The notes beneath the pieces were generated by a model. That model was not told where the DNA came from and ran no database searches. It saw only the letters and a program-made list of their open reading frames with translations. Made by a program: the position numbers and the translations under genes. Shown here one piece after another: positions 1-8,558 of a stretch of DNA of 16,594 nucleotides. The stretch comes from Proteobacteria bacterium UBA981. GTDB taxonomy: Bacteria; Pseudomonadota; Gammaproteobacteria; Ga0077536. Where the stretch lies: positions 1-16,594 of the forward strand of contig DBBP01000013.1 in the NCBI GenBank assembly GCA_002292285.1. Reading direction: 5' to 3'. Each line of letters opens with the position of its first letter. Position 1 is the stretch's first letter.

Positions 1-17
1 CGTTGTCTGCGAGAAAT
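1..17. repeat. Terminal direct repeat, left copy (circle closure)
   Basis: These 17 bases are identical to the last 17 bases of the window (16578-16594). Both copies lie in the same codon phase of rpoC and encode the same stretch, the end of a Gly codon followed by Val-Val-Cys-Glu-Lys. Removing one copy gives a 16,577 bp circle or tandem unit. The short exact overlap looks like an assembler end overlap, not a biological repeat. Confidence 0.93.
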
Positions 18-3000
18 GCGGCGTCGAAGTAACGTTGGCCAAGGTTCGTCGCGAGCGGATGGGGCATATCGACCTGGCAAGCCCGGTTGCGCATATCTGG
101 TACCTGAAATCCTTGCCTTCGCGCATGGGGTTGCTACTCGACCAAACGCTTCGGGAGATCGAACGCATCCTCTACTTCGAAGCGTACGTCATCATCGATC
201 CTGGCATGACCGACCTTGAGCGAGGCCAACTACTCTCTGAAGAGTCCTACCTGGATGCCATCGAGCAATACGGAGACGATTTCGACGCGCGTATGGGCGC
301 CGAAGCTATTTATGAACTGCTGAAGTCAGTGGATCTTACGGAGCAGGTCAATACCATTCGCGAAGAGCTTCCGAAGACGAATTCGGAAACGAAAATCAAG
401 AAGCTAACAAAGCGTCTTAAGTTGATGGAGGCGTTTTTGCACTCAGGTAACCGTCCGGAATGGATGGTCCTAAGAGTGTTGCCGGTATTACCGCCCGAGC
501 TGCGACCGCTAGTCCCGCTTGACGGCGGGCGATTCGCCACTTCGGACCTTAACGATCTCTATCGGCGAGTAATCAATCGGAACAATCGCTTGAAGCGACT
601 CCTCGATTTGAATGCACCTGACATCATTGTGCGCAACGAAAAGCGCATGCTGCAAGAGTCGGTCGACGCGCTGCTAGACAACGGCCGTCGCGGTCGGGCA
701 ATTACGGGTACTAACAAGCTCCCGTTGAAATCCTTGGCGGACATGATCAAAGGCAAGCAAGGTCGCTTTCGCCAGAACCTGCTTGGCAAGCGTGTCGACT
801 ATTCTGGCCGTTCCGTGATTGTCGTTGGTCCGACATTGAAGCTTCATCAATGCGGATTGCCGAAGAAGATGGCGCTCGAGCTTTTCAAACCCTTCATCTT
901 CAGCAAGCTTGAGCGGCGCGGTATGGCGACGACGATTAAGGCGGCGAAGAAGCTGGTCGAGCGCGAAGGTCCCGAAGTCTGGGACATCCTGGAAGAAGTC
1001 ATCCGTGAGCATCCCGTGATGCTGAACCGCGCCCCGACCCTGCATCGTTTGGGTATTCAGGCCTTCGAGCCAGTACTTATTGAAGGGAAGGCCATACAGC
1101 TTCATCCATTAGTCTGCACCGCGTTCAATGCCGACTTCGATGGCGACCAAATGGCTGTTCACGTGCCATTGTCGATTGAGGCGCAGCTTGAAGCTCGCAC
1201 GCTCATGATGTCGACGAATAACATTCTTTCGCCTGCAAACGGCGACCCGATTATCGTACCGACTCAGGACGTCGTTCTCGGGCTGTACTACATGACCAGG
1301 GAATCTGCCGATGCGAAAGGCTCGGGCATGTCGTTCACCGACATCGCTGAAGTGCATCGTGCGTTCGAGACTGGCGCGGCGTCATTGCACGCTAAATGCC
1401 GGGTCCGGATGGATTTAACTGACACCAAGGACGGCGGTGAGGTGGTTGAGCATCGCGAAGTTGTCGAAACGACGGTTGGCCGGGCACTCTTGTCCGCGCT
1501 GCTGCCACATGGCCTTCCATTCGCGTTGGTCAACCAGGTTCTCAAGAAACGTTCAATTTCGCGCCTGTTTGATACCTGTTATCGCACCATCGGCCTGAAA
1601 GATACGGTGATATTCGCGGACCGGTTGATGTATACCGGCTTCGAGCATGCCACACGGTCCGGTGTTTCGATCGGCGTGGACGACATGGTCGTGCCGGATG
1701 AGAAGCCCACGATTATCGGTACCGCTGAGCGGGCCGTGAAAGAAATTGAACAACAGTATGCTTCTGGCCTTGTGACCACCGGCGAACGCTACAACAAAGT
1801 TGTTGATATTTGGTCTCACACCAATGACCAGGTCGCGAAAGCGATGATGGACAAGCTGGGCTCGGAATCGGTTGTTACGGCCAGTGGCGAGGAAGTCCGT
1901 CAGGATTCTTTTAACTCGATTTTCATGATGGCCGATTCTGGCGCTCGCGGCTCAGCCGCACAGATTCGCCAGCTCGCCGGAATGCGCGGCCTAATGGCGA
2001 AGCCCGACGGCTCAATTATTGAGACGCCAATCACCGCCAATTTCCGCGAGGGGCTTAACGTCCTGCAGTACTTTATTTCGACTCACGGCGCTCGGAAAGG
2101 TTTGGCGGACACCGCTTTGAAAACCGCTAATTCCGGCTACCTGACTCGACGCCTTGTGGATGTCGCCCAAGATCTGGTTGTGACGCAGGAGGATTGTGGC
2201 ACCGTTGGTGGTCTGGTGGTTACACCGATAATCGAGGGCGGTGATGTCATCCAGGCACTCGGAGACAGAATCCTTGGGCGTACTGTAGCTATCGACGTTG
2301 TGAAGCCCGGCTCAGACGATGTCATTTTGCCGGCGGGAACGCTTATCGACGAGAAACTCGTTGAGTTTGTGGATGAACACGGTGTAGATGAAATGACCGT
2401 GCGGTCGGCGATTACGTGCGAGACTCGATACGGCATATGTGCCGCATGTTACGGACGCGATCTTGCTCGCGGCCATCGCGTAAACGTCGGTGAAGCGGTC
2501 GGTGTCATCGCCGCACAATCCATTGGCGAGCCGGGAACACAGCTGACGATGCGAACGTTCCATATTGGTGGTGCAGCATCGCGGGCGGCTGCCATTAACA
2601 GTATCGAAGTTAAGCAAACTGGCAAAATTAAACTCGTCAACATGAAGACACTCGCCCACGAGGACGGTACCTACGTGTCGGTGTCGCGATCCGGTGAATT
2701 GGTTGTAAACGATGAGACTGGTCGAGACCGGGAGCGCTACAAAGTGCCCTACGGCGCAGTGCTCAACGTGGGAGATGGAACCGAAGTTCGGGCCGGGCAA
2801 TCGGTTGCGAACTGGGATCCCCACACCCACCCAATTATCACCGAAGTCGCTGGCATCGCGCAGTTTCAGGACATCACTGAGGGCGTCACGGTTGCCAAGC
2901 AAGTGGATGAAATCACTGGGCTCTCGAGTATTGTCGTGATGGATTTGAAGCAACGCGGTAGCGCTGCGAAAGATATGCGTCCGATGCTCAAGCTCGTCGA

Positions 3001-3988
3001 TGCCAACGGTGCGGAGCTCAAGATCCCGGGCACTGATATACCTGCACAATACTTTTTACCGCCAAATGCAGTGGTCACAATTGGCCACGAACAAGAGGTC
3101 AGCGTCGGTGACGTGTTATCACGGATTCCTCAGGAATCTATGAAGACACGCGACATCACAGGCGGACTTCCTCGTGTTGCCGACCTGTTCGAGGCGCGGC
3201 GGCCGAAAGAGCCCGCAATCCTGGCTGAGGCGTCCGGAACGGTGTCGTTTGGTAAAGACACAAAAGGTAAACAGCGACTTGTTATTACCGACTCGGATGG
3301 TGAGCAAACCGAGAGCCTGATTCCTAAATGGCGTCATGTCGGTGTGTTCGATGGCGAGCACGTGGAAATGGGCGAAGAGGTCTGCGATGGCGCACCGGAT
3401 TCGCACGACATTCTGCGTCTGAAGGGTGCGCACGAGCTGACACGCTACATCGTCAATGAAGTGCAGGAGGTCTATCGTCTGCAGGGCGTCAAAATCAATG
3501 ACAAGCACATTGAAGTTATCGTTCGACAGATGTTGCGCAAGGTCGAAATAGCAACGCCAGGAGAAACCCGTTTTCTTAAAGGCGAGCAAATCGAACGCGA
3601 ACGCCTCATGGATGAGAACGACCAGGCAACCGCGAATGGAAAAGAGGAAGCGGTTGCTCAGCAGTTGCTGCTCGGGATAACCAAAGCGTCCCTGGCGACC
3701 GAGTCGTTCATTTCGGCGGCATCATTTCAGGAAACGACGCGCGTGCTCACTGAAGCTTCTGTCACGGGCAAACACGACGAACTCCGTGGGTTGAAGGAGA
3801 ATGTCATCGTCGGCCGTTTGATACCTGCGGGAACAGGGTATGCCTACCATCAGGACAGAAAACGCCCTGCGCCGCTCAGCCTGGACACCTTAGCTCCGCC
3901 ACCAGATCTTGATGCCGATTTGATGGCTGAACTCCGTCAGGCCGACGCGCCGGAAGAATCCACCGAGTCGAGTACAAAAAGTGCTTAG
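1..3988 (+). CDS. rpoC: RNA polymerase beta' subunit, residues 83 to end (5' part is at 16333)
   Basis: This is the large catalytic subunit of RNA polymerase, open from the window edge to TAG at 3986-3988. Numbered from the start codon at 16333 through the circular join, it is collinear with E. coli RpoC. The Mg-binding NADFDGDQ motif has D460, D462 and D464 at 1133-1147. The bridge helix follows as THGARKGLADTALKTANSGY. The trigger loop has M932 and H936 (codons 2549 and 2561). The second zinc site is C814, C888, C895 and C898. C85 and C88 of the first zinc site lie at the very start. The joined protein is 1410 aa against 1407 in E. coli, so the SI3 insertion inside the trigger loop is present. 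The acidic tail is rich in Asp, Glu and Ser. The gene follows rpoB and is followed by a terminator. No frameshift or missing key residue is seen. Confidence 0.98.
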   Translation, partial: VVCEKCGVEVTLAKVRRERMGHIDLASPVAHIWYLKSLPSRMGLLLDQTLREIERILYFEAYVIIDPGMTDLERGQLLSEESYLDAIEQYGDDFDARMGAEAIYELLKSVDLTEQVNTIREELPKTNSETKIKKLTKRLKLMEAFLHSGNRPEWMVLRVLPVLPPELRPLVPLDGGRFATSDLNDLYRRVINRNNRLKRLLDLNAPDIIVRNEKRMLQESVDALLDNGRRGRAITGTNKLPLKSLADMIKGKQGRFRQNLLGKRVDYSGRSVIVVGPTLKLHQCGLPKKMALELFKPFIFSKLERRGMATTIKAAKKLVEREGPEVWDILEEVIREHPVMLNRAPTLHRLGIQAFEPVLIEGKAIQLHPLVCTAFNADFDGDQMAVHVPLSIEAQLEARTLMMSTNNILSPANGDPIIVPTQDVVLGLYYMTRESADAKGSGMSFTDIAEVHRAFETGAASLHAKCRVRMDLTDTKDGGEVVEHREVVETTVGRALLSALLPHGLPFALVNQVLKKRSISRLFDTCYRTIGLKDTVIFADRLMYTGFEHATRSGVSIGVDDMVVPDEKPTIIGTAERAVKEIEQQYASGLVTTGERYNKVVDIWSHTNDQVAKAMMDKLGSESVVTASGEEVRQDSFNSIFMMADSGARGSAAQIRQLAGMRGLMAKPDGSIIETPITANFREGLNVLQYFISTHGARKGLADTALKTANSGYLTRRLVDVAQDLVVTQEDCGTVGGLVVTPIIEGGDVIQALGDRILGRTVAIDVVKPGSDDVILPAGTLIDEKLVEFVDEHGVDEMTVRSAITCETRYGICAACYGRDLARGHRVNVGEAVGVIAAQSIGEPGTQLTMRTFHIGGAASRAAAINSIEVKQTGKIKLVNMKTLAHEDGTYVSVSRSGELVVNDETGRDRERYKVPYGAVLNVGDGTEVRAGQSVANWDPHTHPIITEVAGIAQFQDITEGVTVAKQVDEITGLSSIVVMDLKQRGSAAKDMRPMLKLVDANGAELKIPGTDIPAQYFLPPNAVVTIGHEQEVSVGDVLSRIPQESMKTRDITGGLPRVADLFEARRPKEPAILAEASGTVSFGKDTKGKQRLVITDSDGEQTESLIPKWRHVGVFDGEHVEMGEEVCDGAPDSHDILRLKGAHELTRYIVNEVQEVYRLQGVKINDKHIEVIVRQMLRKVEIATPGETRFLKGEQIERERLMDENDQATANGKEEAVAQQLLLGITKASLATESFISAASFQETTRVLTEASVTGKHDELRGLKENVIVGRLIPAGTGYAYHQDRKRPAPLSLDTLAPPPDLDADLMAELRQADAPEESTESSTKSA

Positions 3989-4011
3989 CGCCCGTTGACA
4001 CAATAGGGCGC
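3988..4011. repeat. Inverted repeat flanking the -35 box, at the rpoC stop
   Basis: GCGCCC (3988-3993) and GGGCGC (4006-4011) form a perfect 6 bp dyad with a 12-base centre. The first arm begins on the last base of the rpoC stop codon. The centre contains the TTGACA -35 hexamer of the next promoter. It could be a protein-binding operator, or a hairpin at the 3' end of rpoC mRNA. The sequence alone does not decide between these. Confidence 0.5.
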
Positions 4012-4024
4012 AGGTTCTTATAAT
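3995..4024 (+). promoter_or_regulatory. Consensus sigma70 promoter upstream of rpsL
   Basis: A perfect TTGACA -35 (3995-4000) and a perfect TATAAT -10 (4019-4024) are separated by 18 bp. Transcription should begin near 4031. It is the only full-consensus promoter I see in the window, and it sits 7 bp after the rpoC stop, so it is the natural promoter for rpsL-rpsG-fusA-tuf. Oddly, an intrinsic terminator begins about 4 bases after the predicted start. Confidence 0.8.
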
Positions 4025-4034
4025 TCCGCTGCTA

Positions 4035-4069
4035 CGACAGGCCGGAGCAATCCAGCCTGTCGTTTTTTT
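4035..4069 (+). terminator. Intrinsic terminator after rpoC, or attenuator for rpsL
   Basis: CGACAGGC (4035-4042) pairs perfectly with GCCTGTCG (4055-4062). After one mismatch the stem continues as GGA/TCC and closes on a GCAA tetraloop. Seven T residues follow directly (4063-4069). This is a textbook Rho-independent terminator for the rpoB-rpoC transcript. It lies downstream of the predicted rpsL start site, so the rpsL transcript must also read through it. A second CTGTCG at 4073-4078 could pair with the left arm instead. Confidence 0.88.
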
Positions 4070-4105
4070 GCGCTGTCGTTTCTTCCGACTCGTCTGAGCT
4101 TAGCC

Positions 4106-4132
4106 CGACCGCGGTACTACACCGCACGGTCG
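4106..4132 (+). promoter_or_regulatory. Leader hairpin upstream of the rpsL boxA-like motif
   Basis: CGACCG (4106-4111) pairs with CGGTCG (4127-4132). The inner CGGT (4112-4115) pairs with ACCG (4121-4124) around the loop ACTAC, leaving a two-base bulge. The stem is therefore about 10 bp. It stands 35 bases before a boxA-like motif, resembling the boxB-then-boxA order of rRNA leaders. The role is inferred from that arrangement only. Confidence 0.45.
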
Positions 4133-4166
4133 ACTGTCCTTCAGAGTCCACGAAAGGATTGCGTAA

Positions 4167-4226
4167 ATGCTGTTTAACAATCGGGTTTCACAAACGAACG
4201 CTGCATATCGTTATGGCGACAATTAA
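4167..4226 (+). CDS. Possible 19-codon leader ORF overlapping the rpsL start
   Basis: ATG at 4167 is preceded at 8-base spacing by AAAGGA (4153-4158), a better ribosome site than anything in front of rpsL. The frame runs 19 codons to TAA at 4224-4226, ending 9 bases past the rpsL ATG in a different frame. A ribosome finishing this ORF would end at the rpsL start, so translational coupling is conceivable. I recognise no family. The ATG overlaps the boxA-like motif, so both the ORF and its ribosome site may be coincidental. Confidence 0.22.
   Translation: MLFNNRVSQTNAAYRYGDN
4168..4179 (+). promoter_or_regulatory. boxA-like antitermination motif in the rpsL leader
   Basis: TGCTGTTTAACA differs at one position from TGCTCTTTAACA, the boxA of E. 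coli rRNA leaders, which the NusB-S10 complex binds in RNA. It lies on the rpsL-sense strand, downstream of the promoter, the terminator and a hairpin. Its presence suggests Nus-factor control of the str-type operon; this is inferred from sequence similarity. Confidence 0.5.
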
Positions 4227-4587
4227 TCAATTAGTGCGTAAGCCGCGAAAGCGCCAGCGCAAGAAAAGCAACGTGCCAGCCCTCGAGGCTTGCCCGCAAA
4301 AACGTGGCGTGTGTACCCGTGTTTATACGACTACTCCGAAAAAGCCTAATTCCGCACTGCGCAAAGTCGCACGCGTCCGGCTGACCAACGGTCAGGAGGT
4401 CACCACCTATATCGGTGGCGAAGGGCACAACCTGCAAGAACACTCAGTCATTCTGATCCGTGGCGGCCGCGTCAAGGATTTGCCCGGTGTTCGATACCAC
4501 ACTGTTCGCGGAACGCTCGACACCTCCGGTGTTGGAGACCGCCGTAAGGGCCGGTCGAAGTACGGCGCCAAGCGCCCGAAAGCCTAG
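4213..4587 (+). CDS. rpsL: 30S ribosomal protein S12
   Basis: S12 lies at the decoding centre of the small subunit and helps set translational accuracy. The product is 124 aa, the E. coli length. Diagnostic blocks are PALEACPQKRGVC, TTTPKKPNSALRK and GHNLQEHSVILIRGGRVKDLP. The streptomycin-critical K43 and K88 are wild type, and D89, the usual methylthiolation site, is present. The N-terminal tail is very basic. I place the start at ATG 4213 because family homology begins there; the frame is open upstream to a TTG at 4159, but that extension is not S12-like. There is no clear Shine-Dalgarno before 4213, which is odd for a highly expressed gene and leaves room for coupling to the small ORF at 4167. 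Confidence 0.98.
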   Translation: MATINQLVRKPRKRQRKKSNVPALEACPQKRGVCTRVYTTTPKKPNSALRKVARVRLTNGQEVTTYIGGEGHNLQEHSVILIRGGRVKDLPGVRYHTVRGTLDTSGVGDRRKGRSKYGAKRPKA

Positions 4588-4614
4588 TCTTCCAGATATC
4601 TCAGAGCCGAACTC

Positions 4615-5085
4615 ATGTCCAGACGCCACGTAGCCGCTAAACGAGAAATTCTTCCGGATCCGAAGTACGGAGACCGCACGCTTACGAAATTTATCAACAT
4701 GGTGATGTCGCGCGGTAAGAAAGCAGTTGCTGAAAAAATTGTTTACGGCGCTCTGACGGAAGTCGAAGCGCGTGGTCGGGGAACTGCCATCGAAGTGTTC
4801 AAGACGGCTCTTGAGAATGTAGAACCCAAAGTCGAAGTTAAATCTCGCCGTGTTGGCGGCGCGACCTATCAGGTTCCAGTTGAAGTACGCCAAAGCCGTC
4901 GGATGGCGCTGGCCATGAGATGGCTCGTAGACGCAGCTCGCAAACGCAACGAGAAGTCGATGGGCCAACGTCTTGCAAACGAAATGATGGAAGCGTACGA
5001 GAATCGCGGCTCGGCGGTTAAAAAACGCGAAGAAACGCACAAGATGGCAGAAGCGAATCGCGCTTTCTCTCATTACCGCTGGTAG
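4615..5085 (+). CDS. rpsG: 30S ribosomal protein S7
   Basis: S7 is the primary 16S rRNA binder that nucleates assembly of the small-subunit head and contacts the exit-site tRNA. The 156 aa product matches the usual family length. It opens with MSRRHVAAKREILPDPKYGD and carries KFINMVMSRGKKAVAEKIVYGAL and GGATYQVPVEVR. It starts 27 bases after rpsL and ends 26 bases before fusA. In E. coli the rpsL-rpsG spacer is roughly 100 bases and carries the S7 repressor site. The spacer here (4588-4614) is too short for that structure; it contains only a small AGATATCT palindrome. The ribosome site before ATG is weak. Confidence 0.98.
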   Translation: MSRRHVAAKREILPDPKYGDRTLTKFINMVMSRGKKAVAEKIVYGALTEVEARGRGTAIEVFKTALENVEPKVEVKSRRVGGATYQVPVEVRQSRRMALAMRWLVDAARKRNEKSMGQRLANEMMEAYENRGSAVKKREETHKMAEANRAFSHYRW

Positions 5086-5111
5086 TCGGGACCGGATTCG
5101 GATTTGCTCTC

Positions 5112-7208
5112 GTGCCACGCACCACGCCCGTCGACCGCTACCGCAATATTGGCATCATGGCCCATATTGATGCAGGTAAAACTACGACTACGGAACGTAT
5201 CCTTTACTACACCGGCGTGTCTCACAAAATTGGTGAAGTCCACGACGGAACGGCCGTTATGGACTGGATGGAGCAGGAACAAGAGCGCGGTATAACGATC
5301 ACATCCGCAGCAACTACCTGCTTTTGGTCCGGGATGGAGAAACAGTTTCCGGAACATCGAATAAACATCATCGACACTCCTGGCCACGTCGATTTCACGA
5401 TTGAAGTCGAACGTTCATTGCGAGTGCTCGACGGTGCGGTCGCGGTTTTTTGCGCCGTAGGCGGAGTAGAACCGCAGTCGGAGACGGTCTGGCGCCAGGC
5501 TACGAAATACCGCGTCCCACGGCTCGCATTCGTCAATAAGATGGACCGAGCCGGCGCCGACTTCTTACGGGTAGTCGAGCAGGTAGCTGGTCGGCTGGGC
5601 GCCAACGCAATTCCAATCCAGCTCCCCATTGGGGCGGAAGGTGCTTTCGAAGGCGTCGTCGACTTGGTGCGGATGAAAGCAATCTACTGGGCGGAGGAAT
5701 TGCAGGGCACGAATTTCGAATTCCGCGAAGTTCCGGAAAATCTTCGCGAAGCGTGCGAGGCGCTACGCGAGAACCTCGTCGAGGCGGCAGCAGAGGCCTC
5801 CGAAGAACTTACTGAAAAGTATTTGGGCGAATCTGATTTAACCGAGAGCGAAATCCGGTCCGGCCTTCGCAAACGGACGCTCGAAAACGAAATAGTTCCC
5901 GTGCTGTGCGGGTCTGCCTTTAAGAACAAAGGCGTTCAGGCAGTTTTGGACGCCGTGATTGAATATTTACCAGCGCCCATTGACGTCGACGCAGTCGTTG
6001 GCCTGCTTGAAGACGGCATGACAGAGGCCGCGCGCGAACCGTCCGACGATGAACCGTTTGCTGCGCTTGCTTTCAAGATCGCGACCGACCCCTATGTTGG
6101 TAGCTTATCTTTTTTCCGTGTGTACTCAGGGGTCGTAAAATCTGGTGACAGCGTTTACAACCCGGTAAAAGGGCGAAAGGAACGATTCGGTCGAATTCTG
6201 CAAATGCATGCGAATTCGCGAGAAGACATAAAGGAAGTCCGAGCCGGCGACATCGCCGCCGCAGTCGGACTGAAAGATATAACGACCGGCGATTCGCTGT
6301 GTGACGTAGATAAAGTCATCACGCTGGAGCGAATGGATTTTCCGGAACCCGTGATCGCCGTCGCGGTGGAGCCCAGGACACAAAGCGACCAAGAGAAGAT
6401 GGGTGTGGCGCTCATGAAGTTGGCGGCGGAAGACCCGTCCTTCAGAGTATCCACCGACGAGGAATCTGGTCAGACGATTATCGCTGGAATGGGTGAGCTT
6501 CATCTTGAGATCCTCGTTGATCGGATGAAACGCGAATTTAACGTTGAGGCAAATGTTGGTAAGCCGCAAGTTGCATATCGCGAAACCATCACTGCAGCAG
6601 TAGGAAAAGCGGAAGGAAAATTCGTGCGACAAAGCGGGGGTCGCGGTCAGTACGGCCACGTCCTCCTCAAACTAGAGCCCGCGGAACGTGGTGCCGGATT
6701 TACGTTTCTCAACGAAGTTACCGGCGGGGTGGTTCCGAAAGATTATATCCCCGCAGTCCATAAGGGCGTGCAAGAGGCTTTGGCTAACGGCGTGTTAGCT
6801 GGCTACCCGGTGGTAGACGTAACCGTAACGCTTTACGACGGTTCCTATCATGATGTTGACTCAAGCGAGGTCGCATTTAAGATTGCGGGATCTATGGCAT
6901 TTCGAGAAGGCGCAAGCAACGCAAAGCCAGCTCTTTTGGAACCAGTCATGCACGTTGAGATTGTGACCCCGGACGATTACATGGGGACTGTTAACGGCGA
7001 TTTGAACCGACGACGCGGCGTGTTGCTGGGTAGCGAAGAGTCGCCAGCTGGCGCCATCATTCGGGCCGACGTGCCGCTTGCTGAAATGTTCGGATATGCG
7101 ACAGATCTGCGCTCTGCGACACAAGGACGAGCAACCTATTCGATGGAGTTTTCCCGGTACGTTGTCGCACCTAATAACGTCGCTGAAACGATTATCAAGA
7201 GAAGCTGA
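5112..7208 (+). CDS. fusA: Translation elongation factor G
   Basis: EF-G is the cytoplasmic GTPase that drives translocation and, with RRF, ribosome recycling. The product is 698 aa against 704 in E. coli and begins at GTG 5112. N-terminal numbering matches E. coli, with the P-loop AHIDAGKT at residues 17-24. The other G-domain motifs follow: GITITSAATT, DTPGHVDFT, NKMDR and GSAFKNKG. Domain IV shows GQYGHVLLKLEP and HDVDSSEVAFKIAGSMAFREG, and domain V has EPVMHVEIVTPDDYMGTVNGDLNRRRG. It lies between rpsG and tuf as in classical str operons, so this is the housekeeping copy. The upstream spacer lacks a strong Shine-Dalgarno. The stop codon sits inside an 8 bp inverted repeat. Confidence 0.98.
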   Translation: MPRTTPVDRYRNIGIMAHIDAGKTTTTERILYYTGVSHKIGEVHDGTAVMDWMEQEQERGITITSAATTCFWSGMEKQFPEHRINIIDTPGHVDFTIEVERSLRVLDGAVAVFCAVGGVEPQSETVWRQATKYRVPRLAFVNKMDRAGADFLRVVEQVAGRLGANAIPIQLPIGAEGAFEGVVDLVRMKAIYWAEELQGTNFEFREVPENLREACEALRENLVEAAAEASEELTEKYLGESDLTESEIRSGLRKRTLENEIVPVLCGSAFKNKGVQAVLDAVIEYLPAPIDVDAVVGLLEDGMTEAAREPSDDEPFAALAFKIATDPYVGSLSFFRVYSGVVKSGDSVYNPVKGRKERFGRILQMHANSREDIKEVRAGDIAAAVGLKDITTGDSLCDVDKVITLERMDFPEPVIAVAVEPRTQSDQEKMGVALMKLAAEDPSFRVSTDEESGQTIIAGMGELHLEILVDRMKREFNVEANVGKPQVAYRETITAAVGKAEGKFVRQSGGRGQYGHVLLKLEPAERGAGFTFLNEVTGGVVPKDYIPAVHKGVQEALANGVLAGYPVVDVTVTLYDGSYHDVDSSEVAFKIAGSMAFREGASNAKPALLEPVMHVEIVTPDDYMGTVNGDLNRRRGVLLGSEESPAGAIIRADVPLAEMFGYATDLRSATQGRATYSMEFSRYVVAPNNVAETIIKRS

Positions 7209-7225
7209 AGCCCGAGCGGCTTCAG
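7205..7225 (+). repeat. Hairpin at the fusA stop, before tuf
   Basis: CTGAAGCC (7205-7212) and GGCTTCAG (7218-7225) form a perfect 8 bp stem with a five-base loop; the fusA TGA (7206-7208) lies in the left arm. No T-run follows, so it is not a standard terminator. It could influence mRNA processing or the relative output of fusA and tuf. Confidence 0.55.
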
Positions 7226-7252
7226 AGTAAGTAACTAAGAGGTTAAGCAGCC

Positions 7253-8443
<1,191 letters not shown>

Positions 8444-8453
8444 TTCGAAAATT

Positions 8454-8471
8454 CTGATAATGACCTATCAG
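8454..8471 (+). repeat. Small hairpin between tuf and tRNA-Trp
   Basis: CTGATA (8454-8459) and TATCAG (8466-8471) form a 6 bp stem with a six-base loop, 11 bases before the tRNA. There is no T-run. It may be a processing element in a tuf-tRNA co-transcript, but it is short and AT-rich enough to be chance. Confidence 0.35.
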
Positions 8472-8482
8472 GTGTTAAATCC

Positions 8483-8558
8483 AGGCCAGTAGCTCAATTG
8501 GCAGAGCGGCGGTCTCCAAAACCGCAGGTTGGGGGTTCGATTCCCTCCTGGCCTGCCA
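8483..8558 (+). tRNA. trpT: tRNA-Trp (anticodon CCA)
   Basis: This is a 76-base cloverleaf. The acceptor stem is AGGCCAG (8483-8489) with CTGGCCT (8548-8554), then discriminator G and an encoded CCA (8556-8558). The anticodon stem is GCGGT/ACCGC (8509-8513, 8521-8525) with loop CTCCAAA; the anticodon CCA at 8516-8518 reads UGG. The T-arm pairs GGGGG with CCCTC around TTCGATT. Its position between tuf and secE is the standard one in Pseudomonas-like gammaproteobacteria. The tRNA feeds the EF-Tu cycle encoded just upstream. Confidence 0.97.

Noticed and set aside
2312..3049. Minus-strand open frame of 245 codons.
   Set aside because: It lies wholly antisense to the well-conserved SI3/trigger-loop part of rpoC, has no family resemblance and no ribosome site that I can see. 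It is a shadow of rpoC codon structure.
4159..4212. N-terminal extension of S12 from TTG 4159.
   Set aside because: The added residues are not S12-like, the purine-rich site abuts the TTG with no spacing, and ATG 4213 gives the exact usual length.
4444..5118. Minus-strand open frame of 224 codons across rpsL and rpsG.
   Set aside because: It is antisense to two certain ribosomal genes and has no recognisable domain.
7205..7225. Terminator between fusA and tuf.
   Set aside because: The stem is strong but no T-run follows.
8456..8461. GATAAT as a -10 box for a tRNA-Trp promoter.
   Set aside because: No -35-like hexamer stands 16-18 bases upstream, and the motif lies inside a small inverted repeat.
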